48,121 nucleotides of DNA from Pseudomonadota bacterium. GTDB lineage: Bacteria > Pseudomonadota > Gammaproteobacteria > Burkholderiales > Burkholderiaceae_C. The notes under the pieces were generated by a model. The model was given only the letters and a program-made list of their open reading frames with translations, was not told where the DNA came from and ran no database searches. Both the position numbers and the translations under genes were made by a program. The first letter of the stretch is position 1, and each line of letters opens with the position of its first letter. The stretch covers positions 1 through 48,121 of the forward strand of contig JAIUOM010000017.1 in NCBI GenBank assembly GCA_020161215.1, given 5' to 3'. This document shows positions 7,557 to 15,347 of the stretch, one piece after another.

Positions 7557-10500
7557 TTACTCGTAGACGATCATCGCCCGCCCCTCGTCGGCCTGGGCGC
7601 TCCAGCTGGCCAGGGCCGCGTCGCTGGGGAAAAAGCGCGCCTCGTCGCCCAGTTGCAGTTGGGCGATGACGCCACCGGCGCCGCCGCGCCGCTCAATCAG
7701 AAAGCGCACCGGCAGGCCGCGCAGCAGCTCGCCCTTCTCGGTCTGCTCGACCTGGGGCGGAAACTCGCTCAGCAGGCGCCGCACCTGCGGCGGCTTGCCG
7801 TCCACCGCCACGCGCAGGAATTTGCCGAAGCGGCAGCGCGCGGTGGGCAAATCCCAGAGCTGCACGATGCTGAGCTGCAGACCGCCGGAAAAGCGGTCGA
7901 ACATGACCTTGCCCATGACGACGATCAGCTCGTCGTCCTTCAGCAGGTGGCGGTACTGCTCCAGCGCCGCCTGCTCCACGCGGGCGTCGATGGCGCCGGA
8001 TTTGTCGTCCAGCTTGAACAGCCCGAGCTTGCCGCGCTGGCCGTTGACGACGCGGAAATCGCCCACGATGCCGGCCAGCAGCTGCGGCTCGCGGTTGTCC
8101 ACCAGGTCGTCGATGCGCCGGCGCACGAACTGGCGCACCTCGCGCTCGACCTCGTCGAACAGGTGGCCCGACAGGTAGAAGCCAATGGCCGTCTTCTCCA
8201 GCGACAGGCGCTCCTTCACGCTCCAGGGCGCCACCGGCGGCAGCTCGGGCTCTTGCGTGCTGGAGCCGTGGCCGTCGTCGAGCATGTCGAACAAGCCGCC
8301 CTGGTTCAGGTTGGCCTCGGCGGCGGCGGCGAAGTCAAAAGCCAGGTCCACCGCCGCGGCCAGGGCGGCGCGGTTCAGGTGCAAGGCGTCGAAGGCGCCG
8401 GCGCGCACCAGGGCTTCCACGGTGCGCTTGTTGACGCGCGTGCGGTCGACGCGGCGACAGAAGTCGAACAGGCTGGTGAACGGCCCGCTTTCGTCCCCCG
8501 CCGGGCCTTCGCCACGGCCTTCGCGCGCGGCCACGATGGCCTCGATGGCCGACTGGCCGGTGCCCTTGATGGCGCCCAGGCCGTAGCGGATCAGTTGGTC
8601 GGTGACCGGCTCGAAACGGTGCACGCCGCGGTTCACGTCGGGCGGCTCGAACGCCATGCCTTCGCGCCGGGCGTCCTGGAACAGCACCTTCAGCTTGTCG
8701 GTGTTGTCCATTTCCACCGTCATGTTGGCGCAGTAGAACTCGGCCGTGAAATGCACCTTCAGCCAACCGGTGTGGTAGGCCAGCAGCGAGTAGGCGGCGG
8801 CGTGCGACTTGTTGAAGCCGTAGCCGGCGAACTTCTCCATCAGGTCGAAGATTTCGTCGGCCTTGGTCTCGCTGATCTGGTTCTTGGCCGCGCCCTCGCG
8901 GAAGATGGCGCGGTGCTGGGCCATCTCCTCGGCTTTCTTTTTGCCCATGGCACGGCGCAGCAGATCGGCGCCGCCTAAGCTGTAGCCGCCCAGGATCTGC
9001 GCGGTCTGCATCACCTGCTCCTGGTAGACCATGATGCCGTAGGTCTCGGACAGCATCTCGGCCACCAGCGGGTGCGGGTACACCACCGGCTCACGCCCGT
9101 GCTTGCGCGCGATGAAGTCGGGGATCAGGTCCATCGGGCCCGGCCGGTACAGGGCGTTGAGGGCGATCAGGTCTTCCAGCCGCGTCGGGCGCGCGTCGCG
9201 CAGCATGCGCTGCATGCCGCCGCTTTCAAACTGGAACACGGCCTCGGTGCGCCCATCCTGAAACAGCTTGTAGGTGGCCGCGTCGTCGAGCGGAATGCTC
9301 TCGAAGGCGAAGTCCTGCTGCCCTGGGTGGCGGCGCAGGATGTACTCCTTGGCGATCTCCAGGATGGTCAGCGTGGCCAGGCCCAGAAAGTCGAACTTGA
9401 CCAGGCCCGCCGCCTCCACGTCGTCCTTGTCGTACTGGCTGACGGCCGAATCGCTGCCCGGTTGCTGGTACAGCGGGCAGAAGTCGGTCAGCTTGCCCGG
9501 CGCAATCAGCACCCCGCCGGCGTGCATGCCGACGTTGCGCGTCATGCCTTCCAGGCGCTGCGCCATCTCGACCAGGGTGCGCACCTCCTCCTCCTTCTCG
9601 ATGCGCTCGCGCAGCATCGGCTCGGCGGCGATGGCGTATTTCTCGCTGTCTTCCTTGGACAGGCCCGGCGGCGGGTACTGCAAGGTGACGGGCTTGCCCG
9701 GCTTGTTGGGCACCAGCTTGCTGATGCCGTCGCAGAAGCCGTAGCTCATGTCCATCACCCGGCCCACGTCGCGGATGGCGGCGCGCGCGGCCATGGTGCC
9801 GAAGGTGGCGATCTGGCTCACCGCGTCCTTGCCGTACTTGTCCTTGACGTACTCGATCACGCGGTCGCGGTTGGCCTGGCAGAAGTCGATGTCGAAGTCG
9901 GGCATCGACACCCGCTCGGGGTTCAAGAAGCGCTCGAACAGCAGCTTGTAGTGCAGCGGGTCCAGGTCGGTGATCTTCAGCGCGTAGGCCACCAGCGAGC
10001 CGGCGCCGGAGCCGCGCCCGGGCCCTACCGGGCAGCCGTTGTTCTTGGCCCAGTTGATGAAGTCGCCGACGATCAGGAAGTAGCCGGGGAACCCCATCTT
10101 CAGGATGGTGTCGGTCTCGAACTCCAGCCGCTCCAGGTAGCGCGGCCGCGCGGCGTCGCGCGCGGCGGGGTCGGGAAACAGGCTGGCCAGGCGTTCTTCC
10201 AGGCCGTCCAGGGCGGCCTGGCGGAAGTAGCTTTCGATGGTGAAGCCCGGGGGCACCGGGAACTCCGGCAGTTGCGGCTTGCCCAGGCTGAGCGTCAAGC
10301 TGCAACGGCGCGCGATTTCCACCGTGTTGGCCAGTGCCGAGGGCAGGTCGGCGAAGCGCTCGGCCATCTCGGCGGCCGACAGAAAATACTGCTCGCGCGT
10401 GAAACGGCGCACCCGGCGTGGGTTGCCCAGGATTTCACCCTCGGAAATGCACACGCGCGCCTCGTGCGCCTCGTAATCATCGGCGGTCTGAAACTGCACC

Positions 10501-11093
10501 GGGTGCGTGGCCACCACCGGCAGATTCAGGCGCGCGGCCAACTGCACCGCCGCCGCCACCTGGGCCTCGTCGTCCGGGCGGCCGGCGCGCTGCAGTTCCA
10601 GGTAAAAGCGGTGCGGAAAGACCTCGGCCAGTTGCAGCGCCAACGCGCCGGCCTGGGCCCCGTCGTCCTGCGCCAGCACCCGCCCGATGGGGCCGGCCTG
10701 CGCGCCAGACAGCAGGATCAACCCTTCCGACAGCTCGCGCAGCCAGTCCCAGTGCACCCGGGCCTGGGCCTTGACCACGCCGCGGGTCCAGGCCCGCGCC
10801 AGCAACTCCGACAGGTTCAGGTAGCCCTGGGTGTTTTGCACCAGCAGCAGCACGCGGCTGGCGTTGTCGTCGTCCGCGCCCAGGCCCTGCAGCAGGATCT
10901 CGGCGCCCAGCACCGGCTTGACGCCCGCATCGCGCGCCGCTTTGTAGAACTTGATGGCGCCAAACAGGTTGCCAAAATCGGTCAACGCCAGCGCCGGCTG
11001 CCCATCCGCCGCCGCCGCGGCCACGGCCTCATCGACACGCACGGTGCCGTCGATGATCGAGAACTCGGAATGCAGGCGTAGGTGGACAAACAT
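7557..11093 (-). CDS. dnaE: DNA polymerase III subunit alpha
   Basis: A 1178-residue replicative polymerase catalytic subunit. The N-terminal PHP domain begins MFVHLRLHSEFSIIDG. The palm/catalytic core carries GPGRGSGAGSLVAYAL near residue 358 and PDFDIDFC near residue 398, with the metal-binding aspartates. The fingers follow with LLRRAMGKKK and the GYGFNKSHAAAYS segment, then a helix-hairpin-helix and the OB-fold region, where the strand LLAGIVGDFRVVNGQRG is visible. The length is normal for DnaE1. The ATG at 11091-11093 is the only sensible start because the conserved PHP strand follows at once. The gene stands alone, convergent with tolA. Confidence 0.97.
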   Translation of the reverse strand: MFVHLRLHSEFSIIDGTVRVDEAVAAAAADGQPALALTDFGNLFGAIKFYKAARDAGVKPVLGAEILLQGLGADDDNASRVLLLVQNTQGYLNLSELLARAWTRGVVKAQARVHWDWLRELSEGLILLSGAQAGPIGRVLAQDDGAQAGALALQLAEVFPHRFYLELQRAGRPDDEAQVAAAVQLAARLNLPVVATHPVQFQTADDYEAHEARVCISEGEILGNPRRVRRFTREQYFLSAAEMAERFADLPSALANTVEIARRCSLTLSLGKPQLPEFPVPPGFTIESYFRQAALDGLEERLASLFPDPAARDAARPRYLERLEFETDTILKMGFPGYFLIVGDFINWAKNNGCPVGPGRGSGAGSLVAYALKITDLDPLHYKLLFERFLNPERVSMPDFDIDFCQANRDRVIEYVKDKYGKDAVSQIATFGTMAARAAIRDVGRVMDMSYGFCDGISKLVPNKPGKPVTLQYPPPGLSKEDSEKYAIAAEPMLRERIEKEEEVRTLVEMAQRLEGMTRNVGMHAGGVLIAPGKLTDFCPLYQQPGSDSAVSQYDKDDVEAAGLVKFDFLGLATLTILEIAKEYILRRHPGQQDFAFESIPLDDAATYKLFQDGRTEAVFQFESGGMQRMLRDARPTRLEDLIALNALYRPGPMDLIPDFIARKHGREPVVYPHPLVAEMLSETYGIMVYQEQVMQTAQILGGYSLGGADLLRRAMGKKKAEEMAQHRAIFREGAAKNQISETKADEIFDLMEKFAGYGFNKSHAAAYSLLAYHTGWLKVHFTAEFYCANMTVEMDNTDKLKVLFQDARREGMAFEPPDVNRGVHRFEPVTDQLIRYGLGAIKGTGQSAIEAIVAAREGRGEGPAGDESGPFTSLFDFCRRVDRTRVNKRTVEALVRAGAFDALHLNRAALAAAVDLAFDFAAAAEANLNQGGLFDMLDDGHGSSTQEPELPPVAPWSVKERLSLEKTAIGFYLSGHLFDEVEREVRQFVRRRIDDLVDNREPQLLAGIVGDFRVVNGQRGKLGLFKLDDKSGAIDARVEQAALEQYRHLLKDDELIVVMGKVMFDRFSGGLQLSIVQLWDLPTARCRFGKFLRVAVDGKPPQVRRLLSEFPPQVEQTEKGELLRGLPVRFLIERRGGAGGVIAQLQLGDEARFFPSDAALASWSAQADEGRAMIVYE

Positions 11094-11399
11094 CGGAAAA
11101 ACTCAAAAAAAACAGCCATGCAGATGGCCATGCTGGGTCTGCGGATAAAGCATGCGCAAACCACTGCCTCGCCTTTGCGACAGACAAAGGTAAGCGCAAC
11201 GGGCGGGCGAATCGGCCCGGTCGGAACGCCGCGAAGTCTGGCACCAAAAATGTACCCGCATCGCCAAATTACAACAGCACCGCGCCACACCCCTCATATT
11301 GGGGGAAGCGCTGCCTGGGTCAATCAGCTTACCCTAAGGTAGCTGGAGTTCGCACCATGAACTTTGAAACACTGGATCGCCTCAGAACGTGCCCCCACC
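11094..11399. other. Divergent intergenic region between dnaE and the GTPase/roadblock cluster
   Basis: About 306 bp without a convincing gene and visibly less GC-rich than its surroundings. It must contain the promoters of both dnaE and the rightward cluster, but I cannot name a confident -35/-10 pair. It includes a short inverted repeat (11326-11344) and a well-placed Shine-Dalgarno (GGAG at 11345-11348) ahead of an out-of-frame ATG at 11357. Confidence 0.6.
11326..11344. promoter_or_regulatory. Inverted repeat ahead of the GTPase/roadblock cluster
   Basis: AGCTTACC and GGTAGCT flank a 4-base CTAA spacer, giving a near-perfect inverted repeat with one extra T. It ends directly at the GGAG Shine-Dalgarno-like sequence. 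It could be an operator or a small RNA hairpin in the leader of the downstream cluster. Which it is cannot be decided from one copy. Confidence 0.35.
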
Positions 11400-12122
11400 A
11401 TGCCTACTTTGAGACTCGGCGCCTACCATCTGCCTGCCGCAGAAGTGGTGCTGGTACAGACCCTGTTCCGCCTGTTCGCGCACGGTAATGCCTTCCGCTG
11501 GACCTTTGTCGCGGCACCGCCTTACGACGCACTGCTGATCGACGACGCCCATTCCGAGAGTAACAGCCCCAGGGTCCTCGGGCTGGCCAGGATTGTGCTC
11601 CGCCTGACGCGCATGAATGCGCCCGACGCCCCAGGCACGCTGCAGCGTCCGATCCGCGCCGACCGGCTGCGGGATTTGCTGGACCACACCGAACAGGCGC
11701 TGATGGACACGCGACCAGCCGCAGACAGCCGCATCGAACAGCTCGGTTCGCTGGCCGGGCAGGCCGAACCCGCGCCATCGCTCGGTGCGCCGCGCTTCAA
11801 ACTGCGCCGCTGGCCGCCGACGGTGCTGTTGCGGGGCGATCCGGCGCGCATCCGTATGGCAAGCCTGCTGTCACGGCGTGCGCTCAGCACGACCGAGTTG
11901 GCCCGTATCTCCGGCCGCTCGAACGAGGAAAGCCAGGCCTTCCTGCAACTGCTGCAGACCACGGGTCTTGTCAACCTGCACCAGGAGGCCCCCGCGCCAG
12001 AGGTCCTCGTGCGTGGGCACATCGGCAAGGCGCCCACGCATCCGCGGGGTTTCGGCCATGGCCTGATCGCGGGTATCCGGCGCCGACTCGGCATGCTGAC
12101 AGGCGGTACGCACACGCCATGA
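11400..12122 (+). CDS. Uncharacterised protein, receiver-like N-terminus and winged-helix-like C-terminus
   Basis: A 240-residue protein that I do not recognise as a named family. The N-terminal part (about 1-100) has the feel of a degenerate response-regulator receiver: a hydrophobic strand ending in ALLIDD, a later strand IVLRLTRM, and LQRPIRADRLRDLLDHTEQ, which resembles the terminal helix after the receiver Lys-Pro. A variable linker follows. The part at about 150-205 (ASLLSRRALSTTELARISG and AFLQLLQTTGLVNL) looks like a winged helix. Its stop overlaps the next gene's ATG, which places it first in a GTPase/roadblock operon. The start is uncertain: ATG 11400 lacks a good ribosome-binding site, and a TTG at 11364 is in frame. 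The best-placed Shine-Dalgarno serves an out-of-frame ATG at 11357 (42 codons). Confidence 0.72.
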   Translation: MPTLRLGAYHLPAAEVVLVQTLFRLFAHGNAFRWTFVAAPPYDALLIDDAHSESNSPRVLGLARIVLRLTRMNAPDAPGTLQRPIRADRLRDLLDHTEQALMDTRPAADSRIEQLGSLAGQAEPAPSLGAPRFKLRRWPPTVLLRGDPARIRMASLLSRRALSTTELARISGRSNEESQAFLQLLQTTGLVNLHQEAPAPEVLVRGHIGKAPTHPRGFGHGLIAGIRRRLGMLTGGTHTP

Positions 12123-12667
12123 ACGAATACAAAATTCTGTTCACCGGCACCATGGGCGCAGGCAAGACCACCGCCATCGCTGCGGTCAGCGAGACACCGC
12201 CCATCGTCACCGATGTCGTCAACAACGACGAGACACACACCAAGGAGCGCACCACCGTCGGCCTGGACTTTGGCCAGTTCACGCTGGACAACGGCGATCG
12301 CGTGCGCATGTTCGGCACACCAGGCCAGTCGCGCTTTGATTTTCTCTGGAAGATCCTGTCCAAAAATGCCATCGGCATGATCATCCTGACCGATAACTCA
12401 CGTCCCGATCCCTTGGGTGACCTGCGCGTGTACCTCGATGGCTTCGCCAACGAACTCGAGTCCCTGCCCTGTGCAATCGGTGTCGGCCGTCTCGACACGC
12501 ATGCCTCACCCAACCTGGAAGACTACGTCGACGAGCTGGCGCGCCACGAACTGGTGTTGCCCGTGCTGGGGGTCGACGTGCGCAAGCCGCAGGACGTGGT
12601 GCTGCTGATCGATACGCTGCTGGCCCAGTTGGAAGCCGGCCTGTTTGAAGAAAATGACGGTACCTGA
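12119..12667 (+). CDS. Small Ras-like GTPase (MglA/COG2229-type)
   Basis: A 182-residue small GTPase. The P-loop GTMGAGKT is at residues 10-17. The switch I threonines are near 46-47, followed by VGLDFGQF. The G3 motif reads GTPGQ (66-70) instead of DxxGQ; loss of the Asp with retention of PGQ is characteristic of MglA-like prokaryotic GTPases. The base-specificity motif is also non-canonical (GVGRLD, 121-126, in place of NKxD). MglA of Myxococcus is a polarity switch whose GAP, MglB, is a roadblock protein. Here roadblock-type genes follow directly, the first overlapping this gene by 14 bp. I infer a GTPase-regulator module; the output is unknown. Confidence 0.86.
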   Translation: MNEYKILFTGTMGAGKTTAIAAVSETPPIVTDVVNNDETHTKERTTVGLDFGQFTLDNGDRVRMFGTPGQSRFDFLWKILSKNAIGMIILTDNSRPDPLGDLRVYLDGFANELESLPCAIGVGRLDTHASPNLEDYVDELARHELVLPVLGVDVRKPQDVVLLIDTLLAQLEAGLFEENDGT

Positions 12668-13052
12668 CAAACTCAATCTTCCGCCGGCCGTCGGGGCCCT
12701 GGCGCAGCGCGAGGCGCAGCGCCTCCTGGACCAGATCAACGGGGTGACGGCCGTGGTGGTGGCCACCGTGGACGGCTTCGACATCGCCTCGGCCATGCGC
12801 GCTGGCGATGCCGCGCGCGTCGCCGCCATGGCCAGCTCAATCGCGGCCATCAGCTCGGTGGTCTCGCAAGAAGCCGATCTGGGCCGAAAAAAATGCGTGA
12901 CCATCGACACCGAGGCGGGCTTTGCCGTCGTCTACAGCGTGCACCGCCCGGATGTCGAGCTGGTGATCAACGTCATCGCCAAGGGCGATGCGATCCTGGG
13001 TCAGGTCAACTACCAGACGGCCCAATTCGCCAGGATGCTGACCGAGGCATGA
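12654..13052 (+). CDS. Roadblock/LC7 domain protein
   Basis: A 132-residue protein with the alternating alpha-beta layout of the roadblock/LC7 fold. It has an N-terminal helix (AQREAQRLLDQINGV), a strand pair VTAVVVATVDGFDIAS, a long Ala/Ser-rich helix RVAAMASSIAAISSVVSQEA, then strands KKCVTIDTEAGFAVVYSVH and VELVINVIAK. This is the MglB-like arrangement; such proteins dimerise and can act as GTPase-activating or scaffold proteins for the neighbouring GTPase. The ATG at 12654 is preferred over an in-frame TTG at 12645 because GAAG sits just upstream. It overlaps the GTPase gene and ends in an ATGA overlap with the next gene. Confidence 0.85.
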   Translation: MTVPDKLNLPPAVGALAQREAQRLLDQINGVTAVVVATVDGFDIASAMRAGDAARVAAMASSIAAISSVVSQEADLGRKKCVTIDTEAGFAVVYSVHRPDVELVINVIAKGDAILGQVNYQTAQFARMLTEA

Positions 13053-13417
13053 GCGCGCAGCAACGCTTGCGCGAAGCGCTGGATGCCATGGGCGCCATTA
13101 CAGGACTGGAAGGCTGCGCCTTGGTCGAGATCGATGCCGGCATGGTGTGGCACCACGCCGGACGGATCGAGGGCATGCAAACCTTCGCGGAAGCCGCCAG
13201 CGACTACTGGCGCCTGCACCGCCGCCTGGCTGGCCAGTTTCAGGATCTGGGTGATCTGCGCGCCTCGGTGCTGATGCACTCGCGCGGCCGCCTTGCCATG
13301 CTGCCCTGCGGCACCGGCATGCTGCTGGTGACGCTGACGCGCCAGACCGCCGACCTGGACTGGGCGGCTTGGCAACGCAAGGCCCAGGAGCTGGCGGTGC
13401 TGGTCGACCTCATTTGA
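13049..13417 (+). CDS. Small protein, probable divergent roadblock-like fold
   Basis: A 122-residue protein, translationally coupled to the preceding roadblock gene by an ATGA overlap. It has an N-terminal helix (QRLREALDAMGAITGLEG), then strands CALVEIDAGMVWHHAG, a helix FAEAASDYWRLHRRLAG, and strands RASVLMHSRGRLAMLPCGTGMLLVTLTR, ending in a helix. This is the roadblock order in a diverged form, and I call it by layout and context rather than by clear sequence identity. It may be the second half of a roadblock heterodimer or a docking factor for the GTPase. Confidence 0.7.
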   Translation: MSAQQRLREALDAMGAITGLEGCALVEIDAGMVWHHAGRIEGMQTFAEAASDYWRLHRRLAGQFQDLGDLRASVLMHSRGRLAMLPCGTGMLLVTLTRQTADLDWAAWQRKAQELAVLVDLI

Positions 13418-13521
13418 GGACTCCAAGTGGAAGGTGGCTTTTTTTGTTCTTGCGTGGCCCCTTTCCGCACAACGCACTCACGCAAGGCATCAACCTAGAC
13501 TGTTTCAGGAAATTCTCCCCC

Positions 13522-13881
13522 ATGGCCAACATCAAACAAACCCTCGAAGAACTCATGACCCTGGACGGCGCGATGTGCGCAGCCGTGGTCGATTCCGGCT
13601 CCGGCATGATGCTTGGCTCGATCGGCACCGGTGTCGACCTGGAAGTGGCCGCCGCCGGCAACACCGAGGTGGTGCGCGCCAAGATGAAGACCATGCGCGC
13701 GCTGGGCTTGAACGACGTGATCGAGGACATTTTGATCACCCTCGGCAAGCAGTACCACATCATCCGCCCCTCGGCCCGCAAGGACGGCGTGTTTATTTAC
13801 TACGTGCTCGACAAGCAGCGTGGCAACCTGGCGATGGCCCGTCGCAAGACCCAGGATGTGGACAAGGACTTGAACTTCTGA
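13522..13881 (+). CDS. Roadblock/LC7-like small protein
   Basis: A 119-residue protein beginning MANIKQTLEELMTLDGAMCAAVVDSGSG. A helix is followed by a strand pair (AAVVDSGSGMMLGSI), a helix (EVAAAGNTEVVRAKMKTMRALG), and strands DIEDILITLGKQYHIIRP and DGVFIYYVLDK, ending in a helix. This matches the roadblock/LC7 or V4R-like layout of small bacterial regulators. It lies 104 bp after the previous gene and is followed by a strong intrinsic terminator, so it is the last gene of the cluster. It may be more strongly expressed than the others, since a separate promoter could fit in the gap. Its function is unknown. Confidence 0.78.
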   Translation: MANIKQTLEELMTLDGAMCAAVVDSGSGMMLGSIGTGVDLEVAAAGNTEVVRAKMKTMRALGLNDVIEDILITLGKQYHIIRPSARKDGVFIYYVLDKQRGNLAMARRKTQDVDKDLNF

Positions 13882-13909
13882 TCGGCGCCTCGCAGTACCG
13901 CAGATATTG

Positions 13910-13937
13910 AAACCCCCGGCATGCCGGGGTTTATTTT
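13910..13937 (+). terminator. Intrinsic terminator of the GTPase/roadblock cluster
   Basis: CCCCGGC and GCCGGGG form a strong stem around an AT centre (13914-13929), flanked by A and T runs with TTTATTTT on the 3' side. It is located about 30 bp after the last gene of the cluster. Confidence 0.85.
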
Positions 13938-13940
13938 GCC

Positions 13941-13972
13941 TCGATAGCTATTATTTTTGCAGCAAATCACAT
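13941..13972 (-). repeat. Half copy of the dispersed AGCTATC repeat
   Basis: On the minus strand this reads GCAAAAATAATAGCTATC, matching the 3' half of the copy at 7470-7529. It follows the terminator directly, between two convergent genes. Confidence 0.5.
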
Positions 13973-14011
13973 AGGTGGCACCATCACCACGACTGATTCC
14001 TGCATTGAAGG

Positions 14012-14707
14012 TCAATCGCGCAGCACCTCCAGAACCTCCGAGCGGAATTCACGGCTGTACAGGATCAGGGTGACCAGCAGGGCCGCCACCATCATGGCCG
14101 CCGACGAGAAGAACCAGCCCAGCGCGGCAAAGGAGAAATAGTAGGCGCGCAGCCCGTCGTTGAAGGCCTCGGCGGCCGAGCCCACCAGCGCGCCAGCCCG
14201 CTCGGCGTAGGCCTTGCGGTCGTACTTGCCGGCGACGAAGTCCTCGGCCGGTGGCATGGAGCCGATCACCAGCGCCACGAAGGTGTACTGGCGCATGGCC
14301 CATGAGAAGCGAAAGAACGCGTACACGAAGATCGCCACCAGCAGCAGGATCTTGAACTCGAACACCAGCATGGGCGTCGGCTCGGCGAACGGGAAATCGC
14401 GCACCAGCTCGGCCGCCCGGTCGGTCGTGCCCAGCAGGGCAAACAGGCCGCCAATGATGATGATGGTGGTGGACGAGAAAAACGACGGCGTGCTGGACAG
14501 GTTCTGCGTGATCAGGCCGTCCAGCATGCGCGGGTCGCGCGCCGTGGCCTGCTCCATCCAGTAGCGGCGGTAGCGGTTGGTGGTGATCAGCAGCGAGTGC
14601 CGCCGCCGGCCCCAGCGGTGCGCGAAGAACACATAGCCGGCCCAGATCACCAGAAAGGCGGCCAGGGCCAGCCAATCGATCAGCGGCAGCATGTGAAAAA
14701 TCTTCAT
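14012..14707 (-). CDS. DUF599 family membrane protein
   Basis: A 231-residue integral membrane protein with about four hydrophobic segments: near residues 8-28 (IDWLALAAFLVIWAGYVFF), 75-95, 115-135 and 195-222. The N-terminal DWLALAAF, the NRYRRYWMEQ loop and the SSTTIIIIGGLFALLG helix are the conserved DUF599 features. The family has no established biochemical role. The gene is alone on the minus strand and convergent with the roadblock cluster; doxX lies upstream on the same strand. Confidence 0.85.
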   Translation of the reverse strand: MKIFHMLPLIDWLALAAFLVIWAGYVFFAHRWGRRRHSLLITTNRYRRYWMEQATARDPRMLDGLITQNLSSTPSFFSSTTIIIIGGLFALLGTTDRAAELVRDFPFAEPTPMLVFEFKILLLVAIFVYAFFRFSWAMRQYTFVALVIGSMPPAEDFVAGKYDRKAYAERAGALVGSAAEAFNDGLRAYYFSFAALGWFFSSAAMMVAALLVTLILYSREFRSEVLEVLRD

Positions 14708-14770
14708 GCCGCGATTATTGGCTGGGCGCCGCCGATCCGCCAGGCGGCGCGGAAGGCGCCGCCCCGGACT

Positions 14771-15211
14771 TCAGCGCTTGTCGAGCGAAAAACGGCCGGG
14801 CCCGAACGCCGCCAACAGCAGCAGCCCACCGATCACCGCCAGGTTCTTGTTGAACAGCAACTGGGCCACCATCTTCTGCGCCTCGGGCGCCGCCCAGTAG
14901 GCGTGGAAGAACACCGACGCGGCCAGCGTGAACACCGCCAGCAGCAGGGCCGCGATGCGCGTCTTGAAGCCCAGCAGCACGGCCAGGCCACCGCCGACCT
15001 CGACCACGATGGCCAGCACCGCGCCCAGCGAGGCCATCGGCAGGCCGACCGAGGCGATGTAGCCCGCCGTGCCGGCAAAGCCCATGATCTTGCCGATGCC
15101 GGCCGGGATGAAGAAGTAACCGAACAACAGGCGCGCCACCAGGGCCAGGGCGTCGGTGGTCGGGGTGGTGGTGGCGACGCCGGCGGGCGCGGCCGAGGAA
15201 TTCGAGGACAT
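14771..15211 (-). CDS. DoxX family membrane protein
   Basis: A 146-residue four-helix membrane protein of the DoxX/SURF4-like family. It has LVARLLFGYFFIPAGIGKIMGF in the first helix, VGGGLAVLLGFKTRIAALLLAVFTLAAS in the middle, and a final helix LAVIGGLLLLAAFGPGRFSLD. The family has been linked to redox and quinone-related processes, but the activity of this member is unknown. I chose the ATG at 15209-15211 because GGAG lies eight bases upstream and a longer reading (to 15319) would add a non-hydrophobic tail and overlap the regulatory region. It is divergent from a LysR-type regulator that probably controls it. Confidence 0.88.
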   Translation of the reverse strand: MSSNSSAAPAGVATTTPTTDALALVARLLFGYFFIPAGIGKIMGFAGTAGYIASVGLPMASLGAVLAIVVEVGGGLAVLLGFKTRIAALLLAVFTLAASVFFHAYWAAPEAQKMVAQLLFNKNLAVIGGLLLLAAFGPGRFSLDKR

Positions 15212-15314
15212 GGACAAAGCTCCGAGAAAAATAGGGATGGGAAATGGGCGCAAGCCCGCAAGCCAGGATTCTTGGCGAGGAACCCCTGCCCAGCGACCGG
15301 CTGGATTTGACGGC

Positions 15315-15337
15315 ATCATTCAATTTTTTTGAACGAT
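15315..15337. promoter_or_regulatory. LysR-type operator dyad between doxX and the LysR gene
   Basis: The half-sites ATCATTCAA and TTGAACGAT flank a 5-bp T tract. They make a nearly perfect 9+9 dyad that contains the T-N11-A pattern favoured by LysR-type regulators. The dyad ends 10 bp before the LysR start codon and lies about 100 bp upstream of doxX, which fits autorepression and control of the divergent gene. The binding itself is inferred. Confidence 0.65.
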
Positions 15338-15347
15338 CACCGCCGTC

